Shown piece after piece: positions 16,832 to 24,076 of a stretch of DNA of 64,000 nt (position 1 is its first letter; every line of letters starts with the position of its first letter). The stretch comes from Sphingomonas piscis (GTDB lineage: Bacteria > Pseudomonadota > Alphaproteobacteria > Sphingomonadales > Sphingomonadaceae): assembly GCF_011300455.1 (NCBI RefSeq), contig NZ_CP049869.1, positions 496,001-560,000 on the forward strand, in the 5' to 3' direction. The notes beneath the pieces are model-generated. The model was not told where the DNA came from and did not search any database. It worked only from the letters and a program-made list of their open reading frames with translations. A program made the position numbers and the translations under genes.

Positions 16832-17744
16832 CTCCTCGCGCTTCGATGGCTGCGGCTATGCGCCGTATGCCGCGCAATAGATCCTCATCATTCATGGCAC
16901 GGCCAGGCCTCAGCTTATCGAGTGGTTCCACAACTCCGCTGATGACGAACATGCGACCAATGGCGTACCTTAGATCGTTGCCTTGGCCGTGGCCCATTTC
17001 GAAATTGAAGCGGTCCTTGCCCATCAATTTGCCTGCGACCTCTGAGCCTAAGTCGATCGCTTTAGCCCGCCGATCCTCCTGCTCCTTGAGAGGGCCGTCA
17101 AATACCGCCTGAGCCGCTTTCTGAACCCTCTTTAGTAGTTCGGCCTGTTTCGCCTCGGCCTTCTCAAGCTCGCGCCTAACTTCCACGGGCATCTCTTCGT
17201 CAGCGAGAAACGCGGTCTTCAGGCCGTTTATTTTGGTACTCACCCGGTCGAGCTCGATCGCTGGCTCCATGAACGCCCACATCGCCGGCCTGTGCTTTTC
17301 GAAAAGGTCGAGGTCGATCTGAGGCTGGAAACCCTCAAGCAAGAAGCGCGCGGCGCTGCTTACGCCCTCCCAGGTAGCGCGGTCCTCCGTCCACTTTTTG
17401 CCGGTCTGCAATTCCACCAGCGTTACAGTGCCAGCCAGTAGCTTGATGAAAAGCGCCATCTCAGGGCCGCCGACAAGGCTTTCCTCAAGGAACGACATCT
17501 CCAACCGCATCTCAATTTCCTGAGCGATGGACCGCTCAGACTTTTCTGCTGCTGCCGTCAGTTGATCCTTCAGGCGTGCGGTCGTTCTGAAAGTGAACGC
17601 AGCTCGCTTCGCCTCCTCGTCTGCCTTCTTGGGGCGACCCCGCCCACTTGAGATGATCTCGGCCACTTGTCCCCAACTTCCTGCTTTATGCATTCGCCGG
17701 CGCATCCAAGAATCTAGACATCCGCCGTCATTTAGTGTATGCAT
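16806..17744 (-). CDS. Ribbon-helix-helix N-terminal protein of unknown function
   Basis: About 312 residues. A probable DNA-binding RHH segment lies at residues 35-85 (GRPKKADEEAKRAAFTFRTT then LKDQLTAAAEKSERSIAQEIEMRLEM). The middle is hydrophobic/helical and the C-terminal half is charged coiled-coil-like (EVRRELEKAEAKQAELLKRVQKAA). The start is uncertain: ATGs at residue 1, 14 and 18 are possible, and the extreme N-terminus (MHTLNDGGCLDSW) may be spurious. It faces int head to tail-end (convergent) and is divergent from the AlpA-like gene, so it could be a regulator of the module, but this is inference. Confidence 0.65.
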   Translation of the reverse strand: MHTLNDGGCLDSWMRRRMHKAGSWGQVAEIISSGRGRPKKADEEAKRAAFTFRTTARLKDQLTAAAEKSERSIAQEIEMRLEMSFLEESLVGGPEMALFIKLLAGTVTLVELQTGKKWTEDRATWEGVSSAARFLLEGFQPQIDLDLFEKHRPAMWAFMEPAIELDRVSTKINGLKTAFLADEEMPVEVRRELEKAEAKQAELLKRVQKAAQAVFDGPLKEQEDRRAKAIDLGSEVAGKLMGKDRFNFEMGHGQGNDLRYAIGRMFVISGVVEPLDKLRPGRAMNDEDLLRGIRRIAAAIEARGAKPSEQEE

Positions 17745-17781
17745 TGACGCATCGGGAAAGTCCGGTCAAGGAGGGTTTTGG

Positions 17782-17997
17782 ATGATTAGGAAGTTTGAAG
17801 CCGCGGTTGACGCGCTTGGGCGCTGCGACAGCGGGAACGCTGGTCTCGTGCTCGGAAAATCTCAATCAACGCTGGCGAATTGGCGCACGCTCGGCATCGG
17901 CCCTGCGTGGTTCAAGGTCGGTGGCCGCGTCTATTACCGATTTGATGATCTAGTCGCGTACGGGACGGGCGAAGCAAGCGCTCCGCAGGCGGCGTGA
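17782..17997 (+). CDS. AlpA/excisionase-like small DNA-binding protein
   Basis: 71 residues with a strong AAGGAGGG ribosome-binding site 7-14 bases before the ATG. The layout LGKSQSTLANWRTLGIGPAWFKVGGRVYYRFDDLVAY is that of MerR-like/AlpA winged-helix proteins that act as excisionases or integrase activators in tRNA-associated islands. First gene of the rightward module and divergent from the RHH gene. Confidence 0.8.
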   Translation: MIRKFEAAVDALGRCDSGNAGLVLGKSQSTLANWRTLGIGPAWFKVGGRVYYRFDDLVAYGTGEASAPQAA

Positions 17998-18185
17998 CAC
18001 ATGAGCGCACATCGCCGGGTGTCGCTCTGCCCCACTCAAAATGAGCGAGACCGCGAACGGGATTCCGGCCCGCTGCGGTCTCAATGCCCCAATCGTTTCG
18101 TCACGCCAGGGTTGCATCCTCTTACTGGAATGCACTCTCCAAGGCAATCAATAAACCGCTCCGGTGGGCGGAAGGTGGTGCGGCA

Positions 18186-18392
18186 ATGCCAGCCTTTCAC
18201 CCCTTCCCCGACCAGCGTTCGGCAGCCCTCGCGCTGCTCAATGCTGGTGGTCGCCTGACGCGCAAGGCTGGGAGTTTTCTCGGCCAACTCGCCGTCGATC
18301 CTACACCGATGACAGAGGCGCAATCCGACTGGCTAACGACGCTCCTTGAACGCGCTGGCCTGCCTCCGCTTGCCAAGGAGAATGCCCAGTGA
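18186..18392 (+). CDS. Small hypothetical island protein, 68 residues
   Basis: MPAFHPFPDQRSAALALLNAGG... is a soluble helical protein without a recognised family. I chose the ATG at 18186; the frame is open back to 18084 but the added part looks unlike protein. Its TGA overlaps the GTG start of the following winged-helix gene (GTGA), which supports it being translated. Confidence 0.55.
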   Translation: MPAFHPFPDQRSAALALLNAGGRLTRKAGSFLGQLAVDPTPMTEAQSDWLTTLLERAGLPPLAKENAQ

Positions 18393-18724
18393 GCAACGAT
18401 AACGAGAAGCCTGACCGCTACCCTGATGTAGCGGGCCATCGTGGCATCGATGCCAGTATTGAAGCCGCAGAGGGCATGACGCCGAAGATCGGACGCCTTC
18501 AGAAGATGACGTTGGCGGTCATTAGAGAAGAAGGACCCCGAGGCCGCACCTCAGACGAAAGCACCGAAGCCTGTGGGATGGACCGCTGGAGCATTCAGCC
18601 CAGAATAAGCGAACTCAAGGCTAAGAGACTTGTCGTAGATTGCGGGCTGAGGCGCCGCAACAGCACCGGCAAGAACGCGATCGTGTGGGTCACTCCTGAA
18701 CACAAGCAGGAGGAGGCCGCATGA
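18389..18724 (+). CDS. Winged-helix-like hypothetical protein
   Basis: 111 residues, GTG start overlapping the previous stop. The central segment KMTLAVIREEGPRGRTSDE then IQPRISELKAKRLVVDCGLRRRNSTGKNAIVW has the arrangement of a winged-helix domain (helix-turn-helix then beta wing ending in a hydrophobic strand). Proteins with this layout occur in phage replication or regulatory modules. Exact function unknown. It overlaps the next gene by ATGA. Confidence 0.6.
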   Translation: MSNDNEKPDRYPDVAGHRGIDASIEAAEGMTPKIGRLQKMTLAVIREEGPRGRTSDESTEACGMDRWSIQPRISELKAKRLVVDCGLRRRNSTGKNAIVWVTPEHKQEEAA

Positions 18725-18936
18725 GCAGCAAGTCCAAGCCCAAGTCGCCTTACATCACGGCAACACACCCACAGCGCGGGACGTTGTGGGCTGCCGTCGA
18801 TCCCGACGCTCGCAACCTAGAGGGCCGAGTAGAGGATCTGCGCTTCGGTGCTTACCTCGCCCCCTTCAAGTCCGCTGCCGACGCAGAGGCTGCTCTACGG
18901 GCTGCTGGCGGGCAACTGGAGGTTTCGCATGGCTAG
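18721..18936 (+). CDS. Small hypothetical island protein, 71 residues
   Basis: MSSKSKPKSPYITATHPQRG..., basic N-terminus then a compact acidic region. Coupled to the genes on both sides (ATGA with the previous gene, 8-base overlap with the next). No family recognised. Confidence 0.55.
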   Translation: MSSKSKPKSPYITATHPQRGTLWAAVDPDARNLEGRVEDLRFGAYLAPFKSAADAEAALRAAGGQLEVSHG

Positions 18937-19672
18937 GCGTCGGGACAGGTTAAACGCGACTGGCCGGAACGTGTATGGCGTCGGACAGGACGGGCGCTTT
19001 ATCTACGTCCGTCACTCGCTGGTGGTGTCGCCTCAGTTCTCGGCCCTGTCGCCCAATGCCCGCAATCTCTTCTGGGAGTTGCAGAGCATGTTCAACGGCA
19101 GAAACAGCGACACGCTGTTCCTGTCTGTGCGGGACGCGGCTGATCGGCTCGGGCTTGTTTGTCTCAAGGCAACTGGCGCGGCTTTCGATGAGCTGGTCAA
19201 CCTCGGCTTCCTGCGTGAGGCGATGGCTGCCAGCTTTCGCCAGAAGTACGATAGCAAGTCTCGGGCGCGGGCTTGGAAGCTCCTTTGGATCGGTAAGGAC
19301 AACAAATGCTCCGGTCCCGACTTTCTGCCGCCGCTCGATGGTCTCCCTCTCACCAAGAAGGAACGGAAGCGGGAGGCCGCGAGGTCAACGGCCATCAAGC
19401 GGTTCAGGCGGGACGGCGATAAAGGAAAATTCACGGTGGAGGATTCCTCTACACTCGCCGCTAGAGCCGAGTTCTCCGTGGAGGATTCCTCTACGGTCGA
19501 AATGCCAATCGGCGGAAAACTGCCAACCCTCGTTGTTGGGGAATCCTCTACACATATATGTTACCAAGGGGGTGTGGGGAACGACAACGCTTCCCCTGCC
19601 CCTCACTCAGCATGGTGGGCCTCTATCGAGAGGTGCATGGCTCGGCGGTCTGACCTGCAAGCCGCTGCTTAA
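18929..19672 (+). CDS. Phage/plasmid replication-type helix-turn-helix protein with internal DNA repeats
   Basis: 247 residues from ATG 18929. The N-terminal 140 residues (FIYVRHSLVVSPQFSALSPN then ARNLFWELQSMFNGRN..., then DAADRLGLVCLKATGAAFDELVNLGFLREA) have the layout of a winged-helix replication-initiator or organiser N-domain seen in phage and plasmid modules. A basic linker (KKERKREAARSTAIKRFRRDG) is followed by three repeats of a V-E/G-D/E-S-S-T peptide, encoded by repeated near-palindromic DNA at 19436-19551. By analogy with lambda O, which carries its origin within the gene, those may be iterons. Function is inferred from layout only. Confidence 0.6.
   Translation: MARRRDRLNATGRNVYGVGQDGRFIYVRHSLVVSPQFSALSPNARNLFWELQSMFNGRNSDTLFLSVRDAADRLGLVCLKATGAAFDELVNLGFLREAMAASFRQKYDSKSRARAWKLLWIGKDNKCSGPDFLPPLDGLPLTKKERKREAARSTAIKRFRRDGDKGKFTVEDSSTLAARAEFSVEDSSTVEMPIGGKLPTLVVGESSTHICYQGGVGNDNASPAPHSAWWASIERCMARRSDLQAAA
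19436..19551 (+). repeat. Three iteron-like repeats inside the replication-type gene
   Basis: GTGGAGGATTCCTCTAC occurs at 19436-19452 and 19478-19494, and a diverged copy (GTTGGGGAATCCTCTAC) at 19535-19551. Spacing is 42 and 57 bases, so the copies stay in frame. The core GAGGATTCCTC is a near-perfect palindrome. Candidate initiator-binding sites or origin. Confidence 0.55.
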
Positions 19673-19674
19673 GC

Positions 19675-19797
19675 TTGGAAGAAGACGAGGATGCACTGGA
19701 CCAGCTGATGGCTGAGTTCGGCATACCAGACGCGGGGGTGGGTCGCGATGATGACGGCCTGCTCCCGCCCTTGGATGATCTGGAGGGGTGGGAATGA
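19675..19797 (+). CDS. Possible small acidic protein, about 40 residues
   Basis: A TTG-started frame (LEEDEDALDQLMAEFG...) rich in Asp, Glu and Leu, ending LDDLEGWE. Its TGA overlaps the ATG of the next gene (ATGA), typical of the coupled genes in this module, and it begins 2 bases after the preceding stop. An internal ATG at 19708 is an alternative start. Low support because it is short. Confidence 0.35.
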   Translation: MEEDEDALDQLMAEFGIPDAGVGRDDDGLLPPLDDLEGWE

Positions 19798-20372
19798 AGA
19801 CCGACAAGAAGGCCAAGGGCAAGGCGGTCGTACCTGCCGAACAGGCTAAGGACATAGCCAAGGTGCCGGCCAATGAGTTTCGCAAGGTCACTGCCGTAGA
19901 CGGCGTGATGACGATCCAGGGCGAGAAGGAGGCCCATGACCGGCTCTGCAACGCAATGGGTTCAGACGATGCGAATTTCCAAACGATGCTCCTCAACAAC
20001 CTACTCAACATCATCCCGCAATCGATCAAGGATGATGGCGATTACACTTTCGACGTAAGAGTAGCAGTCTCGATGCTGGAAGGGATCGGGCCAACTGACG
20101 GCCTAGAGGGGATGCTGGCCGCTCAGATGGTGGCGACACATCACATGTCCATGCTCACCATGCGGAAAGCCGTGCACTCGACCAGTGCGGAGCTGCGGCA
20201 GGCAAACGCCAGCCTGGCCACAAAGTTTAGCCGAACTTTCGTCGCTCAGATGGAAGCGCTCGCGAAGCATCGGCGCAAAGGCGAGCAGGTGGTGCGTCAC
20301 GTGACAGTCGCGGAAGGCGGGCAGGCCGTGATCGCCAACAACGTCAACACCGGGGGTCAGAATCGTGGATGA
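19794..20372 (+). CDS. EGGQA-motif island protein
   Basis: 192 residues. A basic start (MKTDKKAKGKAV), a helical middle, and a C-terminal segment GEQVVRHVTVAEGGQAVIANNV. I know proteins with this C-terminal motif as conserved but unassigned neighbours of HGG-motif proteins in phage-like regions of rhizobia and sphingomonads. The long helices and MVATHHMSMLTMRKAVHS region may mediate oligomerisation. The next gene overlaps its 3' end by 8 bases. Confidence 0.65.
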   Translation: MKTDKKAKGKAVVPAEQAKDIAKVPANEFRKVTAVDGVMTIQGEKEAHDRLCNAMGSDDANFQTMLLNNLLNIIPQSIKDDGDYTFDVRVAVSMLEGIGPTDGLEGMLAAQMVATHHMSMLTMRKAVHSTSAELRQANASLATKFSRTFVAQMEALAKHRRKGEQVVRHVTVAEGGQAVIANNVNTGGQNRG

Positions 20373-20670
20373 AAAAGCGACGTTCAATCCCATGCACTCG
20401 GATAATGAGACAGATACGCGCACGGGCGCACGTGAAGAGACCTCTATAGAAGAGAAGAAGGGAGTAGTTCGGCTGTGCGGGGCCAAGACCCGCTCTGGTC
20501 GCCCCTGCCCTACCTACGCCATGCCGAACGGTCGCTGCCGAATGCACGGCGGCACTAACCCAGGAGCACCCTTGGGAAACAAGAATAGGTGGGTCCATGG
20601 CCGGCGATCGGCTGAGACAAAGGCCTTCTACGCCCTGCTGCGCCGGATGAGGGCTGAGCTGGCGTTTTGA
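20365..20670 (+). CDS. HGG-motif phage-type protein
   Basis: 101 residues from GTG 20365. The second half carries the conserved pattern CGAKTRSGRPC-PTYAMPNGRCRMHGG-TNPGAPLGNKNRWVHGRR: paired Cys and a Cys/His MHGG element that may bind zinc, found in short proteins of phages and islands. Function is not established; the family often sits near small-terminase-like genes, none of which is present here. Its stop codon lies within the first hairpin of the array that follows. Confidence 0.75.
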   Translation: MDEKATFNPMHSDNETDTRTGAREETSIEEKKGVVRLCGAKTRSGRPCPTYAMPNGRCRMHGGTNPGAPLGNKNRWVHGRRSAETKAFYALLRRMRAELAF

Positions 20671-21016
20671 AATTAATCAAAATCAATCAAGTGGTGTGGC
20701 CTAAAGCAGACGACGGTTAGATCACGCTGGCCGGTTCTTACCGGGAAATAGCGGCCCGTTTCCGAACGGTGAATAACGGGTAGCGGACATTGATAATACA
20801 GTTGGGAAACAGTGTCGGCGCTGGCTGATAATACAGCCGAAAAACAGCCATGCCGCAGTTGCGCGCGCAAGTGCTAGGCTCCTGTAATAACAGGGCAAGA
20901 ACAGGCCCGCCGTTTGATAACATTCAAAGGCAATCAAACGCGGTGGGCGGTTTTCGGCTTTCTTAGGGTCCACCAACGAAGGCCCTGCTTCGGTGATAAT
21001 ACACCGAAAGAACACC
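20665..21016. repeat. Array of covarying hairpins with a duplicated 3' arm
   Basis: At least seven hairpin units share one layout on the + strand: 5' arm, A/T-rich loop of about six bases (ATAATA in three units, TAATAA in another), 3' arm, A-rich spacer of 5-7 bases, then a second copy of the 3' arm. Units: 20665-20690 (arm TTTTGA), 20731-20754 (CCGG), 20756-20780 (CCGTT), 20787-20815 (ACATTG), 20823-20849 (GGCTG), 20881-20905 (CCTG), 20911-20940 (CGTTTGA) and 20989-21016 (TTCGGTG). Arms differ between units while pairing is kept. A further GGTGG/CCACC pair lies at 20942-20974. No credible CDS covers it; I know no described element with this form. Confidence 0.75.
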
Positions 21017-21246
21017 TAATGGGTCTATCGGTTCGGCGGGTTTCGGACCCCGTAAAAAGAAAGGCCCCCACCTCGGATATGGCAGAGGCAAGGGCCAAGC
21101 GCCGGGGGGCTGGCGCTATCGGTTGAAGATCGCAAGCGTCCCCAGAACGAGGGCGATACTGGCACTTTCGGAGCCGGAATCAGCCGGCAGGTGTTCAGGG
21201 TCAATCGGCTTGGATATCTGTTTAGGGCCGATTCCAGAATGTCAGC
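21017..21246. other. Non-coding stretch after the hairpin array
   Basis: I see no supported gene. A 35-codon frame at 21019-21126 (MGLSVRRVSDPVKRK...) is possible but has no ribosome-binding site. A GGGT/ACCC hairpin lies at about 21039-21051. Confidence 0.4.
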
Positions 21247-21277
21247 GAATGTCCGCTAAGGGTGGAAAGCAGAAGTT
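21247..21277 (-). repeat. Palindromic island repeat, copy 1
   Basis: Contains GAATGTCCGC and GGTGGAAAGCAGAAGTT, the reverse complement of the common form (AACGTCCGCTTTCCACCC, then GCGGACATTC). First copy of a family that recurs through the cargo. A weaker half-unit precedes it at about 21190-21215. Confidence 0.65.
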
Positions 21278-21827
21278 AGCTGGGCTCTGCTTGCCACAAG
21301 TTCGGATACAAGCTGACGAAGCCATTTGCCTGAAGCTCTAACGTGGCTCGGTATGGGCCCTGGGGCGAATTGTAGTCATAGCTCCATTTCGACAGCCGCT
21401 TGTAGATCTGGGACAGCGGCTGAAGGGTGGCACTGTCTAGGTCCATCCAGGCGACGGCAAACTTGCATTCGTCTCCGACGGCGAGGTTCATGCGGCGCAG
21501 CTGAGCGAAATTCGTTGCCGGAGTGAAACCGAAATCCAAATCCTTCACGTCATGCAGTCCGTCCTGCCGCACCCCGTTCAGCAGCCAGCCGTCAGCATCT
21601 CGATGGATTTGATGCTCAATAGGCTCGCCGCCAGTATATCCTCTTACCGAGCCGCTTTGGGTCTCCCAATTTGCAGCTAGCTCCAAACGGTAGTTCAAAG
21701 ACGTGGGCAGTCCTTCTGCAAGGTATACCGCACACCCTTCAAGCACCCACCCTTGGTCACCCTCAATCAAGCAGGCGGCATCATGGCCGGGTGTGTACAA
21801 GGCCTTCCAAATGGCTGTTGTCACCAT
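21276..21827 (-). CDS. Putative glycolipid-binding domain protein
   Basis: 183 residues. The sequence layout (LEGCAVYLAEGLPTSLNYRLEL, EHQIHRDADGWLLNGVRQDGLHDVKDLDFGFTPATN, AWMDLDSATLQPLSQIYKRLS) matches the putative glycolipid-binding domain family (PF06475 type), a beta-rich cytosolic domain of unknown physiological role. No signal peptide. Divergent from the ArsR gene across 156 bases. Confidence 0.75.
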   Translation of the reverse strand: MVTTAIWKALYTPGHDAACLIEGDQGWVLEGCAVYLAEGLPTSLNYRLELAANWETQSGSVRGYTGGEPIEHQIHRDADGWLLNGVRQDGLHDVKDLDFGFTPATNFAQLRRMNLAVGDECKFAVAWMDLDSATLQPLSQIYKRLSKWSYDYNSPQGPYRATLELQANGFVSLYPNLWQAEPS

Positions 21828-21951
21828 TTTCGCTCTGAATCCTCACAGTATGGAAACTTGTAGGTGTGACCGGAGATCGCGACCCGGCGAGAAGGCGACC
21901 TTGCAACTCAGCCTCTACCTTTGGTCGCAACCAGACAAGATCAGATCTCGG

Positions 21952-21983
21952 TTGACTTGTTTAGTCATTTAGCTAAATATCGA
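21952..21983 (+). promoter_or_regulatory. Promoter and palindromic operator of the SdpR-like regulator
   Basis: TTGACT at 21952-21957 and TAAATA at 21974-21979 form a -35/-10 pair with a 16-base spacer. A perfect 12-bp palindrome ATTTAGCTAAAT (21967-21978) overlaps the -10, as expected for an autorepressor. The start codon follows within about 5 bases, so the transcript may be leaderless. Confidence 0.55.
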
Positions 21984-22283
21984 ATGATGAGTCAGGTATT
22001 CAAAGCTTTGTCCGACCCAACCCGGAGGCGGGTACTTCAACTGCTGCGGCAGAAACCGATGAGCGCGGGCGAACTTAGCGAGCAATTCAGATATTCGAAG
22101 CCAACGATGTCGGCGCATTTCTCGGTGCTGAAAGATGCGGACCTGATCCATGCCGAGAAGGTCGGCAAGTCTATCATATACCATCTGAAGCTTTCGGTGC
22201 TCGAAGATGCGCTGCTGAGCTTCGTTCATTCATTCGGAAGCACCGAGGACGGTCGCGAAATCAACGAGGAGAGTGCGCGATGA
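21984..22283 (+). CDS. ArsR-family winged-helix autorepressor (SdpR-like)
   Basis: About 99 residues. The winged helix is plain: FKALSDPTRRRVLQLLRQKPMSAGELSEQF (helices 1-3), SKPTMSAHFSVLKDADLIHAEKVGKSIIYHL (recognition helix and wing). There are no metal-binding Cys, which fits the SdpR autorepressor type rather than metal sensors. The start is one of two adjacent ATGs at 21984/21987, with no ribosome-binding site. It overlaps the SdpI-like gene by ATGA, the usual sdpR-sdpI order. Confidence 0.85.
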   Translation: MMSQVFKALSDPTRRRVLQLLRQKPMSAGELSEQFRYSKPTMSAHFSVLKDADLIHAEKVGKSIIYHLKLSVLEDALLSFVHSFGSTEDGREINEESAR

Positions 22284-22654
22284 ACAGGGAACTCACCGGA
22301 AGCCTCACGTGGGCGGGAGGGATCATCCTGGTGGCGCTCGCTGCAACGGCAGCGCGGAAAGCGGGCTTGCTCGATGCCGACACGGTTACCCGGATAGTGT
22401 TGACCATCATCGGCCTGATGGTCGCTTGGTACGGCAACCGGATGCCAAAGACGTTCACCCCCAATGCCAGCGCCCGGCAGGTCCAGCGCTTCGGTGGTTG
22501 GTCAATGGCCCTAAGCGGGCTGCTCTACGCTACGCTATGGGCCCTCGCCCCATTCGATGCCGCACTGTGGCTGGGTTGCGGCGCGATCATGGCCGGGATC
22601 GCCGCAACGGCGATCTATGGTTTCTCGCTACGAGGAAAAGCGAAGGGCGCATGA
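22280..22654 (+). CDS. SdpI-like small membrane protein
   Basis: 124 residues with four hydrophobic helices. The loop WYGNRMPKTFTPN and the following RFGGW resemble the GN-M-K signature of SdpI/YhfL-type immunity or signalling membrane proteins. In Bacillus SdpI senses toxin and sequesters the SdpR repressor at the membrane; here the pairing with an SdpR-like gene suggests a similar sensor pair, which is inference. Translationally coupled to the regulator. Confidence 0.65.
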   Translation: MNRELTGSLTWAGGIILVALAATAARKAGLLDADTVTRIVLTIIGLMVAWYGNRMPKTFTPNASARQVQRFGGWSMALSGLLYATLWALAPFDAALWLGCGAIMAGIAATAIYGFSLRGKAKGA

Positions 22655-22705
22655 CCTTCACGGGTGCCTGCATCTCGACATTCTGTTCAATGCGGAACGT
22701 CGCTC

Positions 22706-22774
22706 AATGTCCGCAATCGGTCGAAGGCAGACGTTCGTTGCATATGCGTATTGGGTGGAAAGCGGACATTCGGG
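22706..22774 (-). repeat. Palindromic island repeat, long form, copy 2
   Basis: Two half-units in reverse orientation: AATGTCCGCAATCGGTCG at 22706 and TTGGGTGGAAAGCGGACATT from 22751. Lies between the SdpI-like and AraC genes. Confidence 0.65.
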
Positions 22775-22920
22775 ATGGCTGCCCCTCTCGCTTCAATGAC
22801 TAGATAAAAGGTACCTCAGGTCACCTTAGACGCTCAGCGGCCTTGCACCATAGCCAACCGAGCCAGGGCAGTAGCGGCAACCAACTTGCGAATGCACATA
22901 GCTATTGGCAACCTTCATGG

Positions 22921-24036
22921 GTGTTATCGGAACTAACCTTCGGCTGGCGCAGCTCAGTCCTTCTTTCGGCTGCACTGGTCATCGTGACGATCGCATTTGC
23001 CCTCTGTCGCACTTTCGACAATCGGCGAGCAAACCGGGTCATGGCGGTGCTTCTGCTCGTACTGACAGGTGTTCTCACGCCTTGGTTGATCGGGTTCGCC
23101 GGCTTTTACGACAATTGGCAATGGCTGACTTTCTTCCCGATCGCTCAGCCGCTCCTCGTCCCGCCGTTGCTGCTTGCGTATGTTGAGATGACGATTCGCG
23201 GCAGCCCACTCCAAGTGCTGCGAGCCTGGTTTCTACCTGGCTTCGTTGCCGTCTCGTTCGAGCTCGCCAGTTTCATACTGCCACTGTCGGATAAGTTGGA
23301 GTGGGCAGAAGTGGTCGGTCGTGCGTTCAGAACGGCCGAGAACTTACTGCTAATTGTGCTCTTTGCTTTGGTTCTGAGGCGGGTCCGAAGGCTGGTTGCA
23401 GATTACCGTAAAACGCTAACCGAGCAGAGGAGTGACGAAGCGCGCTTCGGGCTCACTTGGCTCCTTCAACTAACTAGCGCCATGACCATCCTATGGAGTG
23501 TCTGGGCACTCTACGCGCTTACGGACACCGTCATACCGTTAAGCTTCGATGGGTTGATGCCGCTCTATCTTGCTATTGCGGGGGCTTCTGTTTGGCTGGC
23601 AATCCAGGCTTGGCGATACGGAAACGTGCCCTGGCCGAGGCTTCAAGCCGTAACGTCTGACAAAGATGCGCCTCCTCGTCCCACACGCGATTGGCAGGCG
23701 GAGGGCGGACGTTGGGCGACGGTCTTAAGAGAAAGCGAAGCGTATCGCGAACCCGCCCTCACCCTGCGAGGGGCAGCCCGCATCGTCGGTACCAATGAGG
23801 CCTATTTATCGCGCGCTTTCAACGAAGGACTGGGCCTAAGCTTCTCCGCAGTCATACAAGGTCTTCGAAGTGACGCCGTGGCAGCAGCTATCGAGCGCGG
23901 CGGAGGCGAAGATCTCTTAACCTTGGCACATGATGCCGGCTTTGCGTCAAAGGCGAGCTTCAATCGGGCGTTCGCGGCCCGGTTCGGGGTCCCTCCTTCG
24001 ACTTATCGCCGTCGTCTCAGAATCGTGAAAAATTAG
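22921..24036 (+). CDS. AraC-family transcriptional regulator with membrane N-domain
   Basis: About 371 residues. Seven hydrophobic helices fill the first 230 residues (SSVLLSAALVIVTIAFAL... GVLTPWLIGFAGFYDNWQW...), followed by a linker and an AraC-type double helix-turn-helix (LTLRGAARIVGTNEAYLSRAFNEGLG and LLTLAHDAGFASKASFNRAFAARFGVPPSTYRRR). This is a membrane-anchored one-component regulator; the ligand is unknown. The GTG at 22921 gives a start typical of these proteins; the frame extends to a TTG at 22843 with poorer sequence. The S41 peptidase gene downstream may be a target. Confidence 0.85.
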   Translation: MLSELTFGWRSSVLLSAALVIVTIAFALCRTFDNRRANRVMAVLLLVLTGVLTPWLIGFAGFYDNWQWLTFFPIAQPLLVPPLLLAYVEMTIRGSPLQVLRAWFLPGFVAVSFELASFILPLSDKLEWAEVVGRAFRTAENLLLIVLFALVLRRVRRLVADYRKTLTEQRSDEARFGLTWLLQLTSAMTILWSVWALYALTDTVIPLSFDGLMPLYLAIAGASVWLAIQAWRYGNVPWPRLQAVTSDKDAPPRPTRDWQAEGGRWATVLRESEAYREPALTLRGAARIVGTNEAYLSRAFNEGLGLSFSAVIQGLRSDAVAAAIERGGGEDLLTLAHDAGFASKASFNRAFAARFGVPPSTYRRRLRIVKN

Positions 24037-24076
24037 CTGCACTCGGCAAAATGAGGCGACGCAAGGTCCAACCTCG

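Noticed and set aside
20722..21015. 97-codon minus-strand frame across the hairpin array with repeated FFRCII / LFFGCII-like peptides
   Set aside because: The peptide repeats follow from the repeated TATTAT and TTTTTC loops; no ribosome-binding site and no family.
20665..21016. CRISPR array or type III toxin-antitoxin RNA repeats
   Set aside because: Units are not identical direct repeats: arms differ in sequence and only the layout is shared. No cas gene or ToxN-like endoribonuclease gene is near.
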